Assembly (NCBI RefSeq): GCF_007989805.1
Contig: NZ_BJUB01000012.1
Coordinates: 85,746 to 149,745 of the forward strand
Source of the DNA: Cellulomonas xylanilytica
Lineage (GTDB): Bacteria > Actinomycetota > Actinomycetes > Actinomycetales > Cellulomonadaceae
Length of the DNA: 64,000 nt
Direction of reading: 5' to 3'
The notes beneath the pieces were generated by a model. The model had not been told where the DNA came from. It was given only the letters and a program-made list of their open reading frames with translations, and ran no database searches. Position 1 is the first letter of the stretch, and the number at the start of each line of letters is the position of its first letter. Positions 32,616 through 41,518 of this stretch are shown here, piece after piece. The position numbers and the translations under genes are program-made.

Positions 32616-33797
32616 TCAGGCAGGGCTCAGCGTCCGCTGCCACGCGACGATGCGGTCCACCGCCTCGCGGACGACGTCGACCGACGACGCGAACGACAGC
32701 CGGACCCAGTGCCGGCCGTCGACCGGGTCGAAGTCGGTGCCCGGCGTCAGCGCGACGCCCGCCTCGTCGAGGAGTCGCGCGCACCAGGTGATCGAGTCCA
32801 GGCCGCTCGCGGAGATGTCGGCATACAGGTAGAACGCGCCGTCGGCCGGGGCGATCCGGGTCCAGCCGAGCTCGGGCAGCCGACCCAGCAGGTGCTCGCG
32901 CGCGACGGCGTACCGCTCGACGTTCTGCCGGGCGGCCGCGTACCCGTCCGGGCTGAACGCGGCGACCCCGGCGTGCTGGGCGAGCGCGGGCGGGCACAGG
33001 GCCACGTTGCCGGCGAGCGCGTCGACCACCGGCAGCAGGTCGTCGGGCAGGACCAGCCACCCGAGCCGCCACCCGGTCATGGCCCAGTACTTGGAGAACG
33101 AGTTCACGACCACGGCGCCGCGGTCGAGGTAGTGAGCGGCGGTCGCCGTCGCCTCGGACCCGTAGGTGATGCCGTGGTAGATCTCGTCGCTGATCAGGCG
33201 GACGCCGTGGGTGCCGCACCAGTCCGCGAGCGCGGCGAGCTCGTCGGGGTCGATCATCGTGCCGGTCGGGTTGGCGGGGCTCGCCACCACCAGCCCCTCC
33301 ACCGGCGGGTCGAGCGCCTCGAGCTGCGCGACGGTCGGCTGGTAGCGGGTCTCCGGTCCGCACGGGACGACCACCACCTCGCAGCCGAGCGCGGCGAGGA
33401 TGTTGGCGTAGGCGGGGTAGCCGGGGACGGCGAGCGCCACCCGGTCACCCACGTCGAAGGCCGCGAGGAACGCCAGCACGAAGCCGCCGGACGACCCGGT
33501 GGTGACGGCCACCCGACGCGGGTCGAGGGCGACGCCGTACCGGTCGCGATAGTGCTGCGCGATGGCCGACCGCAGCGCGGGGACGCCCAGGGCCTCCGTG
33601 TAGCCGAGTCCTCCGCCGCTGGTGAGCAGGTCGATCGCCGCCTGCCGCACCACCTCGGACGCCCCCGTCGACGGTTCGCCCGCGCACAGGTTGAGGACGT
33701 CCTCGCCGGCAGCGCGTCGCGCGTTCGCGGCGGCCAGGATCTCCATCACGGCGAACGGCGGCACGTGGGCGCGGTGAGCAACCTTCATGCCTGTCAT
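32616..33797 (-). CDS. Class I/II pyridoxal-phosphate aminotransferase
   Basis: A 393-residue fold-type I aminotransferase resembling AspC/alanine-type enzymes: VLNLCAGEPSTGAS, GYTEALGVPALRSAIA, VVASPANPTGTMI, RLISDEIYHGITYG, the PLP lysine in VNSFSKYWAMTGWRLGW and the substrate-carboxylate Arg in WVRLSFASS. Substrate cannot be assigned. It starts only 22 bases from divergent corA; ATG 33797 follows a TAGACG box by six bases, suggesting a leaderless message (33788 is an alternative start). Confidence 0.88.
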   Translation of the reverse strand: MTGMKVAHRAHVPPFAVMEILAAANARRAAGEDVLNLCAGEPSTGASEVVRQAAIDLLTSGGGLGYTEALGVPALRSAIAQHYRDRYGVALDPRRVAVTTGSSGGFVLAFLAAFDVGDRVALAVPGYPAYANILAALGCEVVVVPCGPETRYQPTVAQLEALDPPVEGLVVASPANPTGTMIDPDELAALADWCGTHGVRLISDEIYHGITYGSEATATAAHYLDRGAVVVNSFSKYWAMTGWRLGWLVLPDDLLPVVDALAGNVALCPPALAQHAGVAAFSPDGYAAARQNVERYAVAREHLLGRLPELGWTRIAPADGAFYLYADISASGLDSITWCARLLDEAGVALTPGTDFDPVDGRHWVRLSFASSVDVVREAVDRIVAWQRTLSPA

Positions 33798-33819
33798 TGA
33801 ACACGTCTAGCCTCGGACC

Positions 33820-34815
33820 GTGATCGTCGACTGCGCGCTCTACTCCGACGGCCGGCGCCGCCACCGGCTCGACGACCTGCGGGTGGCGCTGCGCGAGGCC
33901 GAGAAGAACGACGGGTTCGTCTGGATCGGCCTCGTCGAGCCGACGGCCGACGAGTTCGACGCGATCGCGGAGGGCTTCGAGCTGCCGCAGCTCGCCATCG
34001 ACGACGCGATCCGCGCCCACCAGCGCCCCAAGCTCGAGCGGTACGGCGGCGTGACCTTCGCCGTGGTCAAGCCCGTGCACTACGTCGACCACGTCGAGGT
34101 GGTGGAGGTCAGCGAGCTGGCCGTCTTCCTGGGCGACCGGTTCGTGATCGTCGTCCGGCACGGGGAGACGACCATCCCCGCACAGGTGCGGGCCGCGCTC
34201 GAGGCGGACCGCGAGATGCTGCTGCACGGACCGCCCGCGGTGCTGCACGGGATCCTCGACAGGGCCGTCGACCAGTACCTCGAGGTGACGGCGTCGATCG
34301 ACGAGGACCTCGACGAGATCGAGGACCAGGTGTTCGGCGACGAGCCGGGCCACGACCACGCCGAGCGCATCTACAAGCTCAAGCGCGAGGTGCAGCAGTT
34401 CCGCCGCGCCGTGGTGCCGCTGGTGGGGCCGCTGACCCGGCTCGCCGAGGAGGAGGTGCCGTGCGTCCCCATCTACGCACGGCCGTACTTCCGTGACGTC
34501 CAGGACCACGCGCTGCGGGCCGCGGAGCTCATCGAGGCTGCCGACGCGCTGCTCACCAACGTCCTGCAGGCCGACCTCGCGCAGGTGACGGTCGAGCAGA
34601 ACCGCGTGACCGTCCAGCAGAACTCCGACATGCGCAAGATCTCGGCGTGGGCGGCCATCGCGCTCGTGCCGACGGCCATCGCCGGCCTCTACGGCATGAA
34701 CTTCGACGTCATCCCCGGGGCAGGCTCACCGGCGGGCTTCTGGGTGACGCTGGCCGGGATCGCGCTGGTCTGCGTCGTCCTGCACCGGGCGTTCCGGCGC
34801 AACCGCTGGCTCTAG
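33820..34815 (+). CDS. corA: CorA-family magnesium/cobalt transporter
   Basis: A 331-residue inner-membrane channel protein: a large cytosolic alpha/beta domain, a long stalk helix (about residues 195-270) and two C-terminal membrane helices with the selectivity motif YGMNFDVIP between them. The positively charged tail FRRNRWL is normal for CorA. TAGCCT at 33808-33813, six bases before GTG 33820, indicates leaderless transcription. Its last four bases overlap the stop of the convergent peroxidase gene (CTAG). Confidence 0.93.
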   Translation: MIVDCALYSDGRRRHRLDDLRVALREAEKNDGFVWIGLVEPTADEFDAIAEGFELPQLAIDDAIRAHQRPKLERYGGVTFAVVKPVHYVDHVEVVEVSELAVFLGDRFVIVVRHGETTIPAQVRAALEADREMLLHGPPAVLHGILDRAVDQYLEVTASIDEDLDEIEDQVFGDEPGHDHAERIYKLKREVQQFRRAVVPLVGPLTRLAEEEVPCVPIYARPYFRDVQDHALRAAELIEAADALLTNVLQADLAQVTVEQNRVTVQQNSDMRKISAWAAIALVPTAIAGLYGMNFDVIPGAGSPAGFWVTLAGIALVCVVLHRAFRRNRWL

Positions 34816-35294
34816 GAGCGCAGCGAGCCCTCGATCAGCTCCACGATCTCGGGTGCGTCCGGCTCGGTGGTCGGGCGGAACCGGTGCACCGACCCGTCGG
34901 GCGTGACCACGAACTTCTCGAAGTTCCACGTGACCCGGCCGGCCTTGCCGGACGCGTCGGGCGTCTTGGTGAGCTCGGCGTAGAGCGGGTGCTGCGAGCG
35001 GCCGTTGACCTTCGTCTTGGCGAACATCGGGAACGTCACGCCCCACGTCGCCGAGCAGTACTCCGCGATGGCCTCCTCGGAGCCCAGCTCCTGCAGGAAC
35101 TGGTTGCTGGGGAACCCGAGGACGGTGAACCCCCGGTCGCCGTACGTCCGCTGGAGCGCCTCGAGCTTCTCGTACTGCGGCGCCAGCCCGCAGCGCGAGG
35201 CCACGTTGACCACCAGCTTGACCTGGTCCGCGTACGCGCCGAACGTCGTGGGGTCGCCGTGCAGGGTGGTCAGGGGGATCTCGTCGAGGGACAT
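34812..35294 (-). CDS. Glutathione peroxidase-family thiol peroxidase (BtuE/GPx-like)
   Basis: A 160-residue thioredoxin-fold peroxidase. The catalytic tetrad is visible: C35 (ASRCGLAPQY), Q65 (FPSNQF), W123 and N124 (TWNFEKF). Active Cys rather than selenocysteine and Ser63 in place of the usual second Cys suggest a 1-Cys or alternative resolving mechanism. Actinobacteria generally use mycothiol/thioredoxin rather than glutathione, so the reductant is probably thioredoxin (inference). It follows the phosphatase gene by seven bases on the same strand. Confidence 0.92.
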   Translation of the reverse strand: MSLDEIPLTTLHGDPTTFGAYADQVKLVVNVASRCGLAPQYEKLEALQRTYGDRGFTVLGFPSNQFLQELGSEEAIAEYCSATWGVTFPMFAKTKVNGRSQHPLYAELTKTPDASGKAGRVTWNFEKFVVTPDGSVHRFRPTTEPDAPEIVELIEGSLRS

Positions 35295-35301
35295 GCCTCG
35301 G

Positions 35302-35799
35302 TCAACCGTCCCGTCCGACCTGCGCATTCCCGAGGTCGGCCCGGACATGGTCGACGATCGCGTCCGCCGCCGCCTCGATCTGCGTCAGGCACTCCTCGAA
35401 GTCGGCCGGTCCGCCGTACCAGGGGTCGGCCATGTCCGCGCCCGCCGCTGCCGGGTCGAAGGAGCGGAACAGGACCGGCTCGGCTCCCAGCCGCCGGAGC
35501 GCCCGGGCGTGCGCGTCCGTCATCGCCAGCACGAGGTCGCGCCGGTCGTCCGCCACGGTCTGCCGCGCCCGGTGCCCGTCGCCCGAGGGGTAGCCGGCGG
35601 CGACCAGCACCGTGCGGGCCCGTCGGTCGATCGGGTCGCCGTGCTCCTCGTCGCTGATGCCCGTGGAGTCGACCACCACCCGGTCCGCCAGCCCGGCGGC
35701 GGCGAACCGCTCGCGCAGCACCACCTCGGCCATCGGTGATCGGCAGATGTTTCCGGTGCAGACGACCATCACGGTGTAGGGCTGGGGCACGGGGCGCAT
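35302..35799 (-). CDS. Low-molecular-weight protein-tyrosine phosphatase
   Basis: A 165-residue phosphatase with the P-loop CTGNICRS (nucleophile C14, R20) and the general acid in DMADPWYGGPADF. LMW-PTPs of this type act on tyrosine kinases of exopolysaccharide export or are secreted signalling enzymes; arsenate reductase is excluded by the DPWYGG loop. Start 35799 is chosen because the P-loop normally lies within 15 residues of the N-terminus. Confidence 0.92.
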   Translation of the reverse strand: MRPVPQPYTVMVVCTGNICRSPMAEVVLRERFAAAGLADRVVVDSTGISDEEHGDPIDRRARTVLVAAGYPSGDGHRARQTVADDRRDLVLAMTDAHARALRRLGAEPVLFRSFDPAAAGADMADPWYGGPADFEECLTQIEAAADAIVDHVRADLGNAQVGRDG

Positions 35800-35841
35800 C
35801 GTCGCACACGAGCCTCGGGCGTCGGGCTCACGCCCCGACGA

Positions 35842-35872
35842 GGAGCGCCCCGCCGCGGCGGCAGGGCGCTCC
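35842..35872 (-). terminator. Terminator hairpin after the phytase-like surface gene
   Basis: GGAGCGCCC (35842-35850) pairs with GGGCGCTCC (35864-35872); the GC-rich 13-base interior can extend the stem. It begins six bases past the stop of the surface-protein gene. Confidence 0.75.
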
Positions 35873-35878
35873 CGTGCG

Positions 35879-38698
35879 TCAGGCGGTGCGGCGCCTCCGG
35901 ACCAGCACCGCACCGGTCCCGAGCCCCAGCAGCACGAGCGCGGCGAGCACCGTCAGGCGCACCCCGTCGGCACCCGTCACCGCCAGCGACCCCGCCTGCG
36001 GGGCAGACACCACCTGCACCTCCGTCCACAGGATGCGTCCCGCTCCCTGCCCGACAAGCACCAGACGGTGCGTCCCGACGGTCGTCGTCGTCGGGAGCGT
36101 GAGGGTCGCGGTCACCGCGCCCGTCGCGTCCGCCTGCGCCGAGCCGAGGTCGGTGCGCACCGAGAACAGGCTCGCGTCGACCCGCTCGCCCGGGGCGTAT
36201 CCCGTCGCACGGACCGTGAAGGTGGCGCCCGGGCGGAGGGTTCCCGTGACGGTCAGGCCGCCGCGGTTCGCCGCGGTGAGGTCGTCGGCGTCGACCGTGA
36301 ACACCGGCGTCGTCGGGACCGGAGCCGGCGTCGGGGCCGTCGTGGGGCTCGACGTCGGGGTCGCCGTCGGGCTGGGCGTCGCCGTCGGGCTGGGCGTCGC
36401 CGTCGGGCTGGGCGTCGCCGTCGGGCTGGGGCTCGGCGTCGGTCCCGTGCCGAACATCTCCTCCGCCGAACCGAGCCGCAGGAGGACGGTCTCGCCGGTG
36501 GCGTCCTTGAGGCCGTCGTTGTCGGTCACGGCGTAGACCTCGCCGTCGCCGCCGACCGTCAGGCCCTCGAGCTTCTCCTGCGTCCAGCCGCGGGTGGCCC
36601 GCAGGTCCGGCAGGACGTCGTGCGCGAGCGTCTTGGTGAGGACGGAGCCCGAGGCCGGGATCTCGACGGTGTAGATCCGCTTCACGCGTGCGCTCGGCCC
36701 GTTCAGCTTGTCCCGCTCGATGACCGCGAGGGTGTCGGCGTCGACCGCCGTGATCTCCGACAGCCCCAGCCAGTCGCCCGTGACGCTCGTGCTCTCCAGC
36801 GGGTAGGTGAACCACGTCCACGCGCTCGTCGTGACGTCGTACCGACCGATCCGGGCGTTCGACCCGTCGGTGGCCAGACCGCGCTGCAGCGCGACCCACA
36901 CGTGCTCCCCGTCGGCGTCGGTCAGCGTCGTGACGCCCTCGATGCCCCACTTTGTGAGCCCGGCCGCGATGTCGGCGGGCAGCGGGACCGTCTCGACGAC
37001 CGCACCGGAGCCGTCCGTCCGGACCAGCCGGTTGCCGTCACCGGTGGCACCCTCGACGCCGAGCCAGAAGCCGCCGGCCGGGCGCGAGGCCAGCCCCTCG
37101 ACGTCGAGACCGACGACGACGCCGTCCTGAGTCACCGGCAGCTCGCGGTCGATCACCGCGGGCGTCCTCGACACGTCGAGCGAGAGCAGGCGGGTCGTGG
37201 CGTAGGCCGCGTCCGTCGTCGTCCACAGCCGGTCCGCGTCGGACAGGTCCGCGGTCAGCGCGCCCAGCGCACCCCAGCCGATCGGGTCGCCCGCGGCGTC
37301 GTCCGACGAGACCACCTGCGGGAAGGCGGTCCCTCCGGCCGTGCCGAACACCGTGACGGAGGAGCGGACGTTGACCCTCGCGTCGTCGGTCTCGCTGGAG
37401 ACCAGCAGCAGGTCGCGCGACGGCACCGGCAGGATGCCCTCCGGACCGTTCGTCGTGGCCAGCACCTGCACGAAGACGGGGTGCGTCGCGTCGTCGACGT
37501 CGTACACCGCGACGAAGTTCGACCGCTCCGACCCGACGAAGGCGTACCGGGTGCCACCCATGGTGGCGACGGCCAGCCCCTCGATCTCGACGCCCTTCTT
37601 GGCCGCCCGGTCCTCGTTGTGCAGCCCGGTGCGCACCGCGAGGCGCTCCAGCTCGTTGCCGACGTCCCAGACGACCGCGCCCGTCGTGGCGTCGAAGACC
37701 GTCCAGCCCCGCGTGCCGCCCTTCCAGTCGCCCTCGTTGGCCGTGGCCACGTGCGTGGCGTCCAGCCAGGCGATCGCGTCCGGCTCGCGCGGTGCGGCCG
37801 GGATCGAGCCGGTCTGGTCGATGACGCCGTCCTTCGCGGTGTCGATGCCGTCGACGGAGGCCGTGCCGGCGGAGAAGACGCTGGTCACGGTCGCGCTGGC
37901 GATGTCGACCAGCGCGACGCCGTTGTTCTCCTGCAGCGTCACGGCGACCGTGGACCCGGTGGGGTCGACGGCGACGTACTCCGGCTCCGGGTCCTGCGGG
38001 GTGTCGAGCCCGGCGAGATCGTCGGCCGTGAACGGCACCGCCCGGGTCGTCCACGTCGCCGGGTCAGCGCTGGGCAGGTCGACCAGCTGGAGGAAGCCAC
38101 CCGGCAGCTGCGGCAGGTCGCCCTTCTTCCCGCCGGCCGGCTTCACCTCCTCGTCGCGCTGGTTCTCGATCGCGACGGCCGCGTGCGTCTTGTCGGGCGT
38201 CAGCGCGATCGAGTCCGGCTGACCGCCCAGGTCCAGCGTGCGGACCACGGCGTGGGTGGCCAGGTCGACCACCGCGAGCAGCCCCGACGGGCTGGTGAAG
38301 CTCTCCGACGTGTCGACGACCACCAGCACGTAGCCGCCCACCACCGCGACCGACGTCGGCTCCGCGTGCCCGCCGACGCCGAGGTCGGACTGCAGGTCGA
38401 GCGTGCCCAGCCCCTGCGGGTTCGCCGGGTCGGTGATGTCGACGAACCCGATCCGGCGTGCGAGCGCGTCGGTGTGGATGAACGTGCGCCCGTCCTCGCT
38501 GACCGCCGAGATCTCCGCGACCGTCGGCGCCGCCGGGTCCGCGCCCGCCGGCGCGTTCAGGTACACCGGGTAGGTGGCGAGCCGCTGGAACGGCGCCGCA
38601 GGTGCGCTGGCCTGCGCCGGGCCGAGAGCCACACCGGCCAGCGCCGCCGCGGCGAGGATGGCAGGCAGACGGTGTCGTCGGCGGGGCACGGGCAGCAT
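35879..38698 (-). CDS. Secreted phytase-esterase-like propeller protein with LAxTG anchor
   Basis: This 939-residue exported protein has a signal peptide (RRRHRLPAILAAAALAGVALGPAQA, described as residues 5-30) ending near residue 32. Residues about 40-720 form an esterase-like-activity-of-phytase/choice-of-anchor propeller with repeated LxxVDLAT and VEIEGLAV/LEGLTVGGDGEVYAVTDN segments. A Pro/Ser/Thr spacer (SPTATP repeats) and an Ig-like region follow. The C-terminus is a cell-wall sorting signal: LAVTG, a hydrophobic helix and RRRRTA. LAxTG is typical of class E sortases in high-GC actinobacteria. Phosphate-ester hydrolysis at the surface is inferred, and could be absent. Confidence 0.82.
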   Translation of the reverse strand: MLPVPRRRHRLPAILAAAALAGVALGPAQASAPAAPFQRLATYPVYLNAPAGADPAAPTVAEISAVSEDGRTFIHTDALARRIGFVDITDPANPQGLGTLDLQSDLGVGGHAEPTSVAVVGGYVLVVVDTSESFTSPSGLLAVVDLATHAVVRTLDLGGQPDSIALTPDKTHAAVAIENQRDEEVKPAGGKKGDLPQLPGGFLQLVDLPSADPATWTTRAVPFTADDLAGLDTPQDPEPEYVAVDPTGSTVAVTLQENNGVALVDIASATVTSVFSAGTASVDGIDTAKDGVIDQTGSIPAAPREPDAIAWLDATHVATANEGDWKGGTRGWTVFDATTGAVVWDVGNELERLAVRTGLHNEDRAAKKGVEIEGLAVATMGGTRYAFVGSERSNFVAVYDVDDATHPVFVQVLATTNGPEGILPVPSRDLLLVSSETDDARVNVRSSVTVFGTAGGTAFPQVVSSDDAAGDPIGWGALGALTADLSDADRLWTTTDAAYATTRLLSLDVSRTPAVIDRELPVTQDGVVVGLDVEGLASRPAGGFWLGVEGATGDGNRLVRTDGSGAVVETVPLPADIAAGLTKWGIEGVTTLTDADGEHVWVALQRGLATDGSNARIGRYDVTTSAWTWFTYPLESTSVTGDWLGLSEITAVDADTLAVIERDKLNGPSARVKRIYTVEIPASGSVLTKTLAHDVLPDLRATRGWTQEKLEGLTVGGDGEVYAVTDNDGLKDATGETVLLRLGSAEEMFGTGPTPSPSPTATPSPTATPSPTATPSPTATPTSSPTTAPTPAPVPTTPVFTVDADDLTAANRGGLTVTGTLRPGATFTVRATGYAPGERVDASLFSVRTDLGSAQADATGAVTATLTLPTTTTVGTHRLVLVGQGAGRILWTEVQVVSAPQAGSLAVTGADGVRLTVLAALVLLGLGTGAVLVRRRRTA
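36366..36437 (-). repeat. 18-bp tandem repeats encoding the SPTATP spacer
   Basis: Three perfect copies of GTCGGGCTGGGCGTCGCC (plus-strand view) and a fourth decayed copy encode S-P-T-A-T-P between the propeller and Ig-like region. The array probably varies in copy number and sets the reach of the domain from the cell wall. Confidence 0.9.
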
Positions 38699-38840
38699 CG
38701 AGCTCTCCTTCGGTCAGGGATGTCGTGCAGAGGCTGTCGGCGGCCGGTGTCGGTCAGTGAACCTGCAGGTGAACGGCGTGCGGCGGCTGGTCGACCGTCC
38801 AGGTCGGAACACCGGACGCCGGTGCCGGGTTGTGCGACTC

Positions 38841-39767
38841 ATGCGAGCAATCACCTACTCCCGCTACGGCGGCTCCGACGTCCTCGAGCTCACCGAGCAG
38901 CCCACCCCGAAGGTCGGGCCCGACAGCGTGCTGGTCCGCGTGCGCGCCGCGTCGGTCAACCCGGTCGACTGGAAGGTCCGCGCCGGGTACCTCGACGCCG
39001 TCATGGACGTGACCTTCCCGGTGGTGCCGGGCTGGGACGTCGCCGGGGTCGTCGAGCGCGTCGGGCTGGACACCCCCGAGTGGCAGGTCGGCGACGAGGT
39101 CTACGGCTACGTCCGGCGCGACTGGATGCACGGCGGGACGTTCGCCGAGCTCGTCGCGGCCCCCGTGCGCACGCTCGCCCGCAAGCCCGCCTCGCTGTCC
39201 TTCGAGGAGGCCGCGGCCGTGCCGCTCGCCGGGCTGACGGCCTACCAGGTGATCCGGCGCGCCGGGGTGACCGACGGGCAGACGGTCCTCGTGCATGCGG
39301 CCGCCGGCGGGGTCGGTGCGTTCGCCGTCCAGATTGCCCGCTCGCTCGGCGCCCGGGTCATCGGCACGGCGTCGTCGGGCAACCACGAGTACCTGAGCGG
39401 TCTCGGCGCCGAGCCGGTGGAGTACGGCGACGGGCTGGCCGAGCGTGTGCGCGCCCTCGCACCCGACGGGGTCGACGTGATCCTCGACTTCGGCAGCGAC
39501 GACCTCGTCGCGACGTCCCGCGCCGTGCTGGCCGACGGCGGCACCGTCGCCTCGATCGTCGACGCGGCCGCGCGCGACGAGCTCGGCGGCCACTACGTCT
39601 GGGTACGCCCGAGCACCGAGGACCTCGACGCCCTCACAGCGCTGATCGACGCCGGCACGGTGAAGGTCGAGGTCGCCGAGGTGTTCGCCCTCGCCGACGC
39701 GGCAGCCGCCCACGAGGCCAGCCAGACCGGCCACACCCGCGGCAAGATCGTCGTCCGCGTCGACTGA
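38841..39767 (+). CDS. Zinc-free NADP-dependent alcohol dehydrogenase/quinone oxidoreductase
   Basis: A 308-residue MDR-superfamily protein lacking the catalytic and structural zinc cysteines. It has the QOR-like N-domain (MRAITYSRYGGSDVLELTEQPTP, VNPVDWKVRAGYL) and the Rossmann loop VHAAAGGVGAFAVQIARSLGA. Such enzymes reduce quinones or enones with NADPH. It is divergent from the surface-protein gene over a 142-base gap in which I see no clear motif, and convergent with mmsA across the repeat cluster. Substrate unknown. Confidence 0.88.
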   Translation: MRAITYSRYGGSDVLELTEQPTPKVGPDSVLVRVRAASVNPVDWKVRAGYLDAVMDVTFPVVPGWDVAGVVERVGLDTPEWQVGDEVYGYVRRDWMHGGTFAELVAAPVRTLARKPASLSFEEAAAVPLAGLTAYQVIRRAGVTDGQTVLVHAAAGGVGAFAVQIARSLGARVIGTASSGNHEYLSGLGAEPVEYGDGLAERVRALAPDGVDVILDFGSDDLVATSRAVLADGGTVASIVDAAARDELGGHYVWVRPSTEDLDALTALIDAGTVKVEVAEVFALADAAAAHEASQTGHTRGKIVVRVD

Positions 39768-39789
39768 CCCGCTCGACGAGCACATCTCC

Positions 39790-39910
39790 TGACGCGACGT
39801 CCGCACTCGCGAGGGCTCAGACCCGCCGGAGTGCGGACGTCAGCGGACCCTCGCACGCGACGTCCGCACTCCGACGGGCTCCAGGCCTGTCGAGTGCGGA
39901 CGTCGCGTCA
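39790..39910. repeat. Nested inverted repeats of ACGTCCGCACTC (left cluster)
   Basis: Two hairpins in series use GACGTCCGCACTC/GAGTGCGGACGTC arms: 39796-39808 with 39829-39841, and 39859-39871 with 39892-39904. The outermost arms extend to a perfect 20-bp inverted repeat, TGACGCGACGTCCGCACTCG at 39790-39809 against 39891-39910. It lies between convergent genes and may serve as a bidirectional terminator, but the same units recur on the other side of mmsA. Confidence 0.85.
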
Positions 39911-39917
39911 GTGGGAG

Positions 39918-41435
39918 TCAGTGGGACGTCGTGCGGCCGAAGTGGAACTTCGCCGTCGCCGGGCTGCTGGGCCAGCGGCTGGTGACCACCTTGCCGCGCG
40001 TGTAGAACCGCACCGACTCCGGGCCGTAGATGTGGCTCTCGCCGAACAGCGAGTTCTTCCAGCCACCGAACGAGTGCCAGCCGACGGGAACCGGGATCGG
40101 CACGTTGATGCCGATCATGCCGACCTTCACGGCCCGCTGGAACGTGCGGGCCGCGTCGCCGGAGGACGTGAAGATCGCCGTCCCGTTGCCGTACGGGTTG
40201 TCGTTCACCAGGGCGATCGCCTCGTCCAGGTCGGCCGCGCGGATCACGACCAGCACCGGCCCGAAGATCTCCTCCACGTACGCGCGCATGTCCGTCGTGA
40301 CGCCGTCGAGGATGGTGGGGCCGACGAAGAACCCGTCCTCGTGACCGGCCACCGTGTGACCGCGTCCGTCGACCGGTGCGGAGGCACCGCTGTCGACGGC
40401 GTCCGTGACGATCTGCTCGATGCGGAGCTGCGACGCGCGCGTGATGACGGGGCCCATGTCGGAGTCCGGGTCGTTGCCCGGTGCGACGCGGACCTTTTGC
40501 GCCGCGGCGGTGAGGCGCTCGACCAGCGCGTCGGCGACGTCGTCGACGACGACCGCGACCGATATCGCCATGCACCGCTCCCCGGCCGCGCCGAACGCCG
40601 CGCCGGTCAGGTGGGTCGCCGCGAGGTCCAGGTCCGCGTCGGCCAGCACGACCGCGTGGTTCTTCGCCCCGCCGAGGGCCTGCACCCGCTTGCCGTGCGC
40701 GGTGGCCGTGGCGTGCACGTGCTGCGCGATCGGCGTCGACCCGACGAACGACACCGCGGCGATGTCGGGGTGCGTCAGCAGCGCGTCGACGGCCACCCGG
40801 TCGCCCTGCACCACGGAGAACACCCCGTCGGGCAGCCCGGCCGCCTTCCACATCTTCGCCAGGAACAGCGACGCCGACGGGTCCCGCTCCGACGGCTTCA
40901 GCACGAACGCGTTGCCCGTCGCGATCGCCATCGGCGCCATCCACAGCGGCACCATCGCGGGGAAGTTGAACGGGGTGATCCCCGCGACGACCCCCAGCGG
41001 CTCGCGGAACGAGAACACGTCGACGCCCGTCGCCGCCTGGTCGGTGTACTCACCCTTGAGCAGCTGCGGCATCCCGCACGCGTACTCGATGACCTCGAGA
41101 CCGCGGGCGATCTCCCCGAGCGAGTCCGCCAGCACCTTGCCGTGCTCCGCGGTGATGATCGCGGCCAGCTCGTCGGTGTGCTGGACGATCTGCTCCCGCA
41201 GCGCGAACAGCACCGCCGTCCGCTTCGCCACCGGCTCCTGCGACCAGCTCTCCGCCGCGACGACGGCCGCCGCCACCGCCGCATCGACGTCCGCCTGCTC
41301 CGCGAGGAGCACCCGGCCGGTCACCCGCCCGGTCGCCGGATCGAACACGTCCTGCGTCCGTGACCCCTCGGGCGTCGTCACCTGCCCCCCGACGACGTGA
41401 CCGATGAGCGGAGCGGTGTCGACGAGCGCGGACAT
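39918..41435 (-). CDS. mmsA: Methylmalonate-semialdehyde dehydrogenase (CoA-acylating)
   Basis: A 505-residue ALDH-superfamily enzyme that oxidises methylmalonate or malonate semialdehyde to propionyl- or acetyl-CoA in valine and inositol catabolism. The MMSDH pattern is clear: GVVAGITPFNFPAMVPLWMAP (split as GVVAGITPFNFP and AMVPLWMAP), FVGSTPIAQHV, GAKNHAVVLADAD, the catalytic C288 in AAGERCMAIS, and IFGPVLVV. AGAGGG precedes ATG 41435. No iol or val genes are adjacent. It is bracketed by two clusters of ACGTCCGCAC repeats, so the gene could have been inserted or exchanged as a unit; its base composition matches its neighbours. Confidence 0.93.
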   Translation of the reverse strand: MSALVDTAPLIGHVVGGQVTTPEGSRTQDVFDPATGRVTGRVLLAEQADVDAAVAAAVVAAESWSQEPVAKRTAVLFALREQIVQHTDELAAIITAEHGKVLADSLGEIARGLEVIEYACGMPQLLKGEYTDQAATGVDVFSFREPLGVVAGITPFNFPAMVPLWMAPMAIATGNAFVLKPSERDPSASLFLAKMWKAAGLPDGVFSVVQGDRVAVDALLTHPDIAAVSFVGSTPIAQHVHATATAHGKRVQALGGAKNHAVVLADADLDLAATHLTGAAFGAAGERCMAISVAVVVDDVADALVERLTAAAQKVRVAPGNDPDSDMGPVITRASQLRIEQIVTDAVDSGASAPVDGRGHTVAGHEDGFFVGPTILDGVTTDMRAYVEEIFGPVLVVIRAADLDEAIALVNDNPYGNGTAIFTSSGDAARTFQRAVKVGMIGINVPIPVPVGWHSFGGWKNSLFGESHIYGPESVRFYTRGKVVTSRWPSSPATAKFHFGRTTSH

Positions 41436-41518
41436 CAGGGCCCTCTTTTCGTGCGTGATCCGACGGCAGTGCCGGATCGAGCCAATCTAAGTCCGCCGTC
41501 AAGAACACGCGCCCACGG

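Noticed and set aside
35302..35799. Arsenate reductase
   Set aside because: The loop contains the DPWYGG general-acid motif of LMW tyrosine phosphatases and no ars genes are adjacent.
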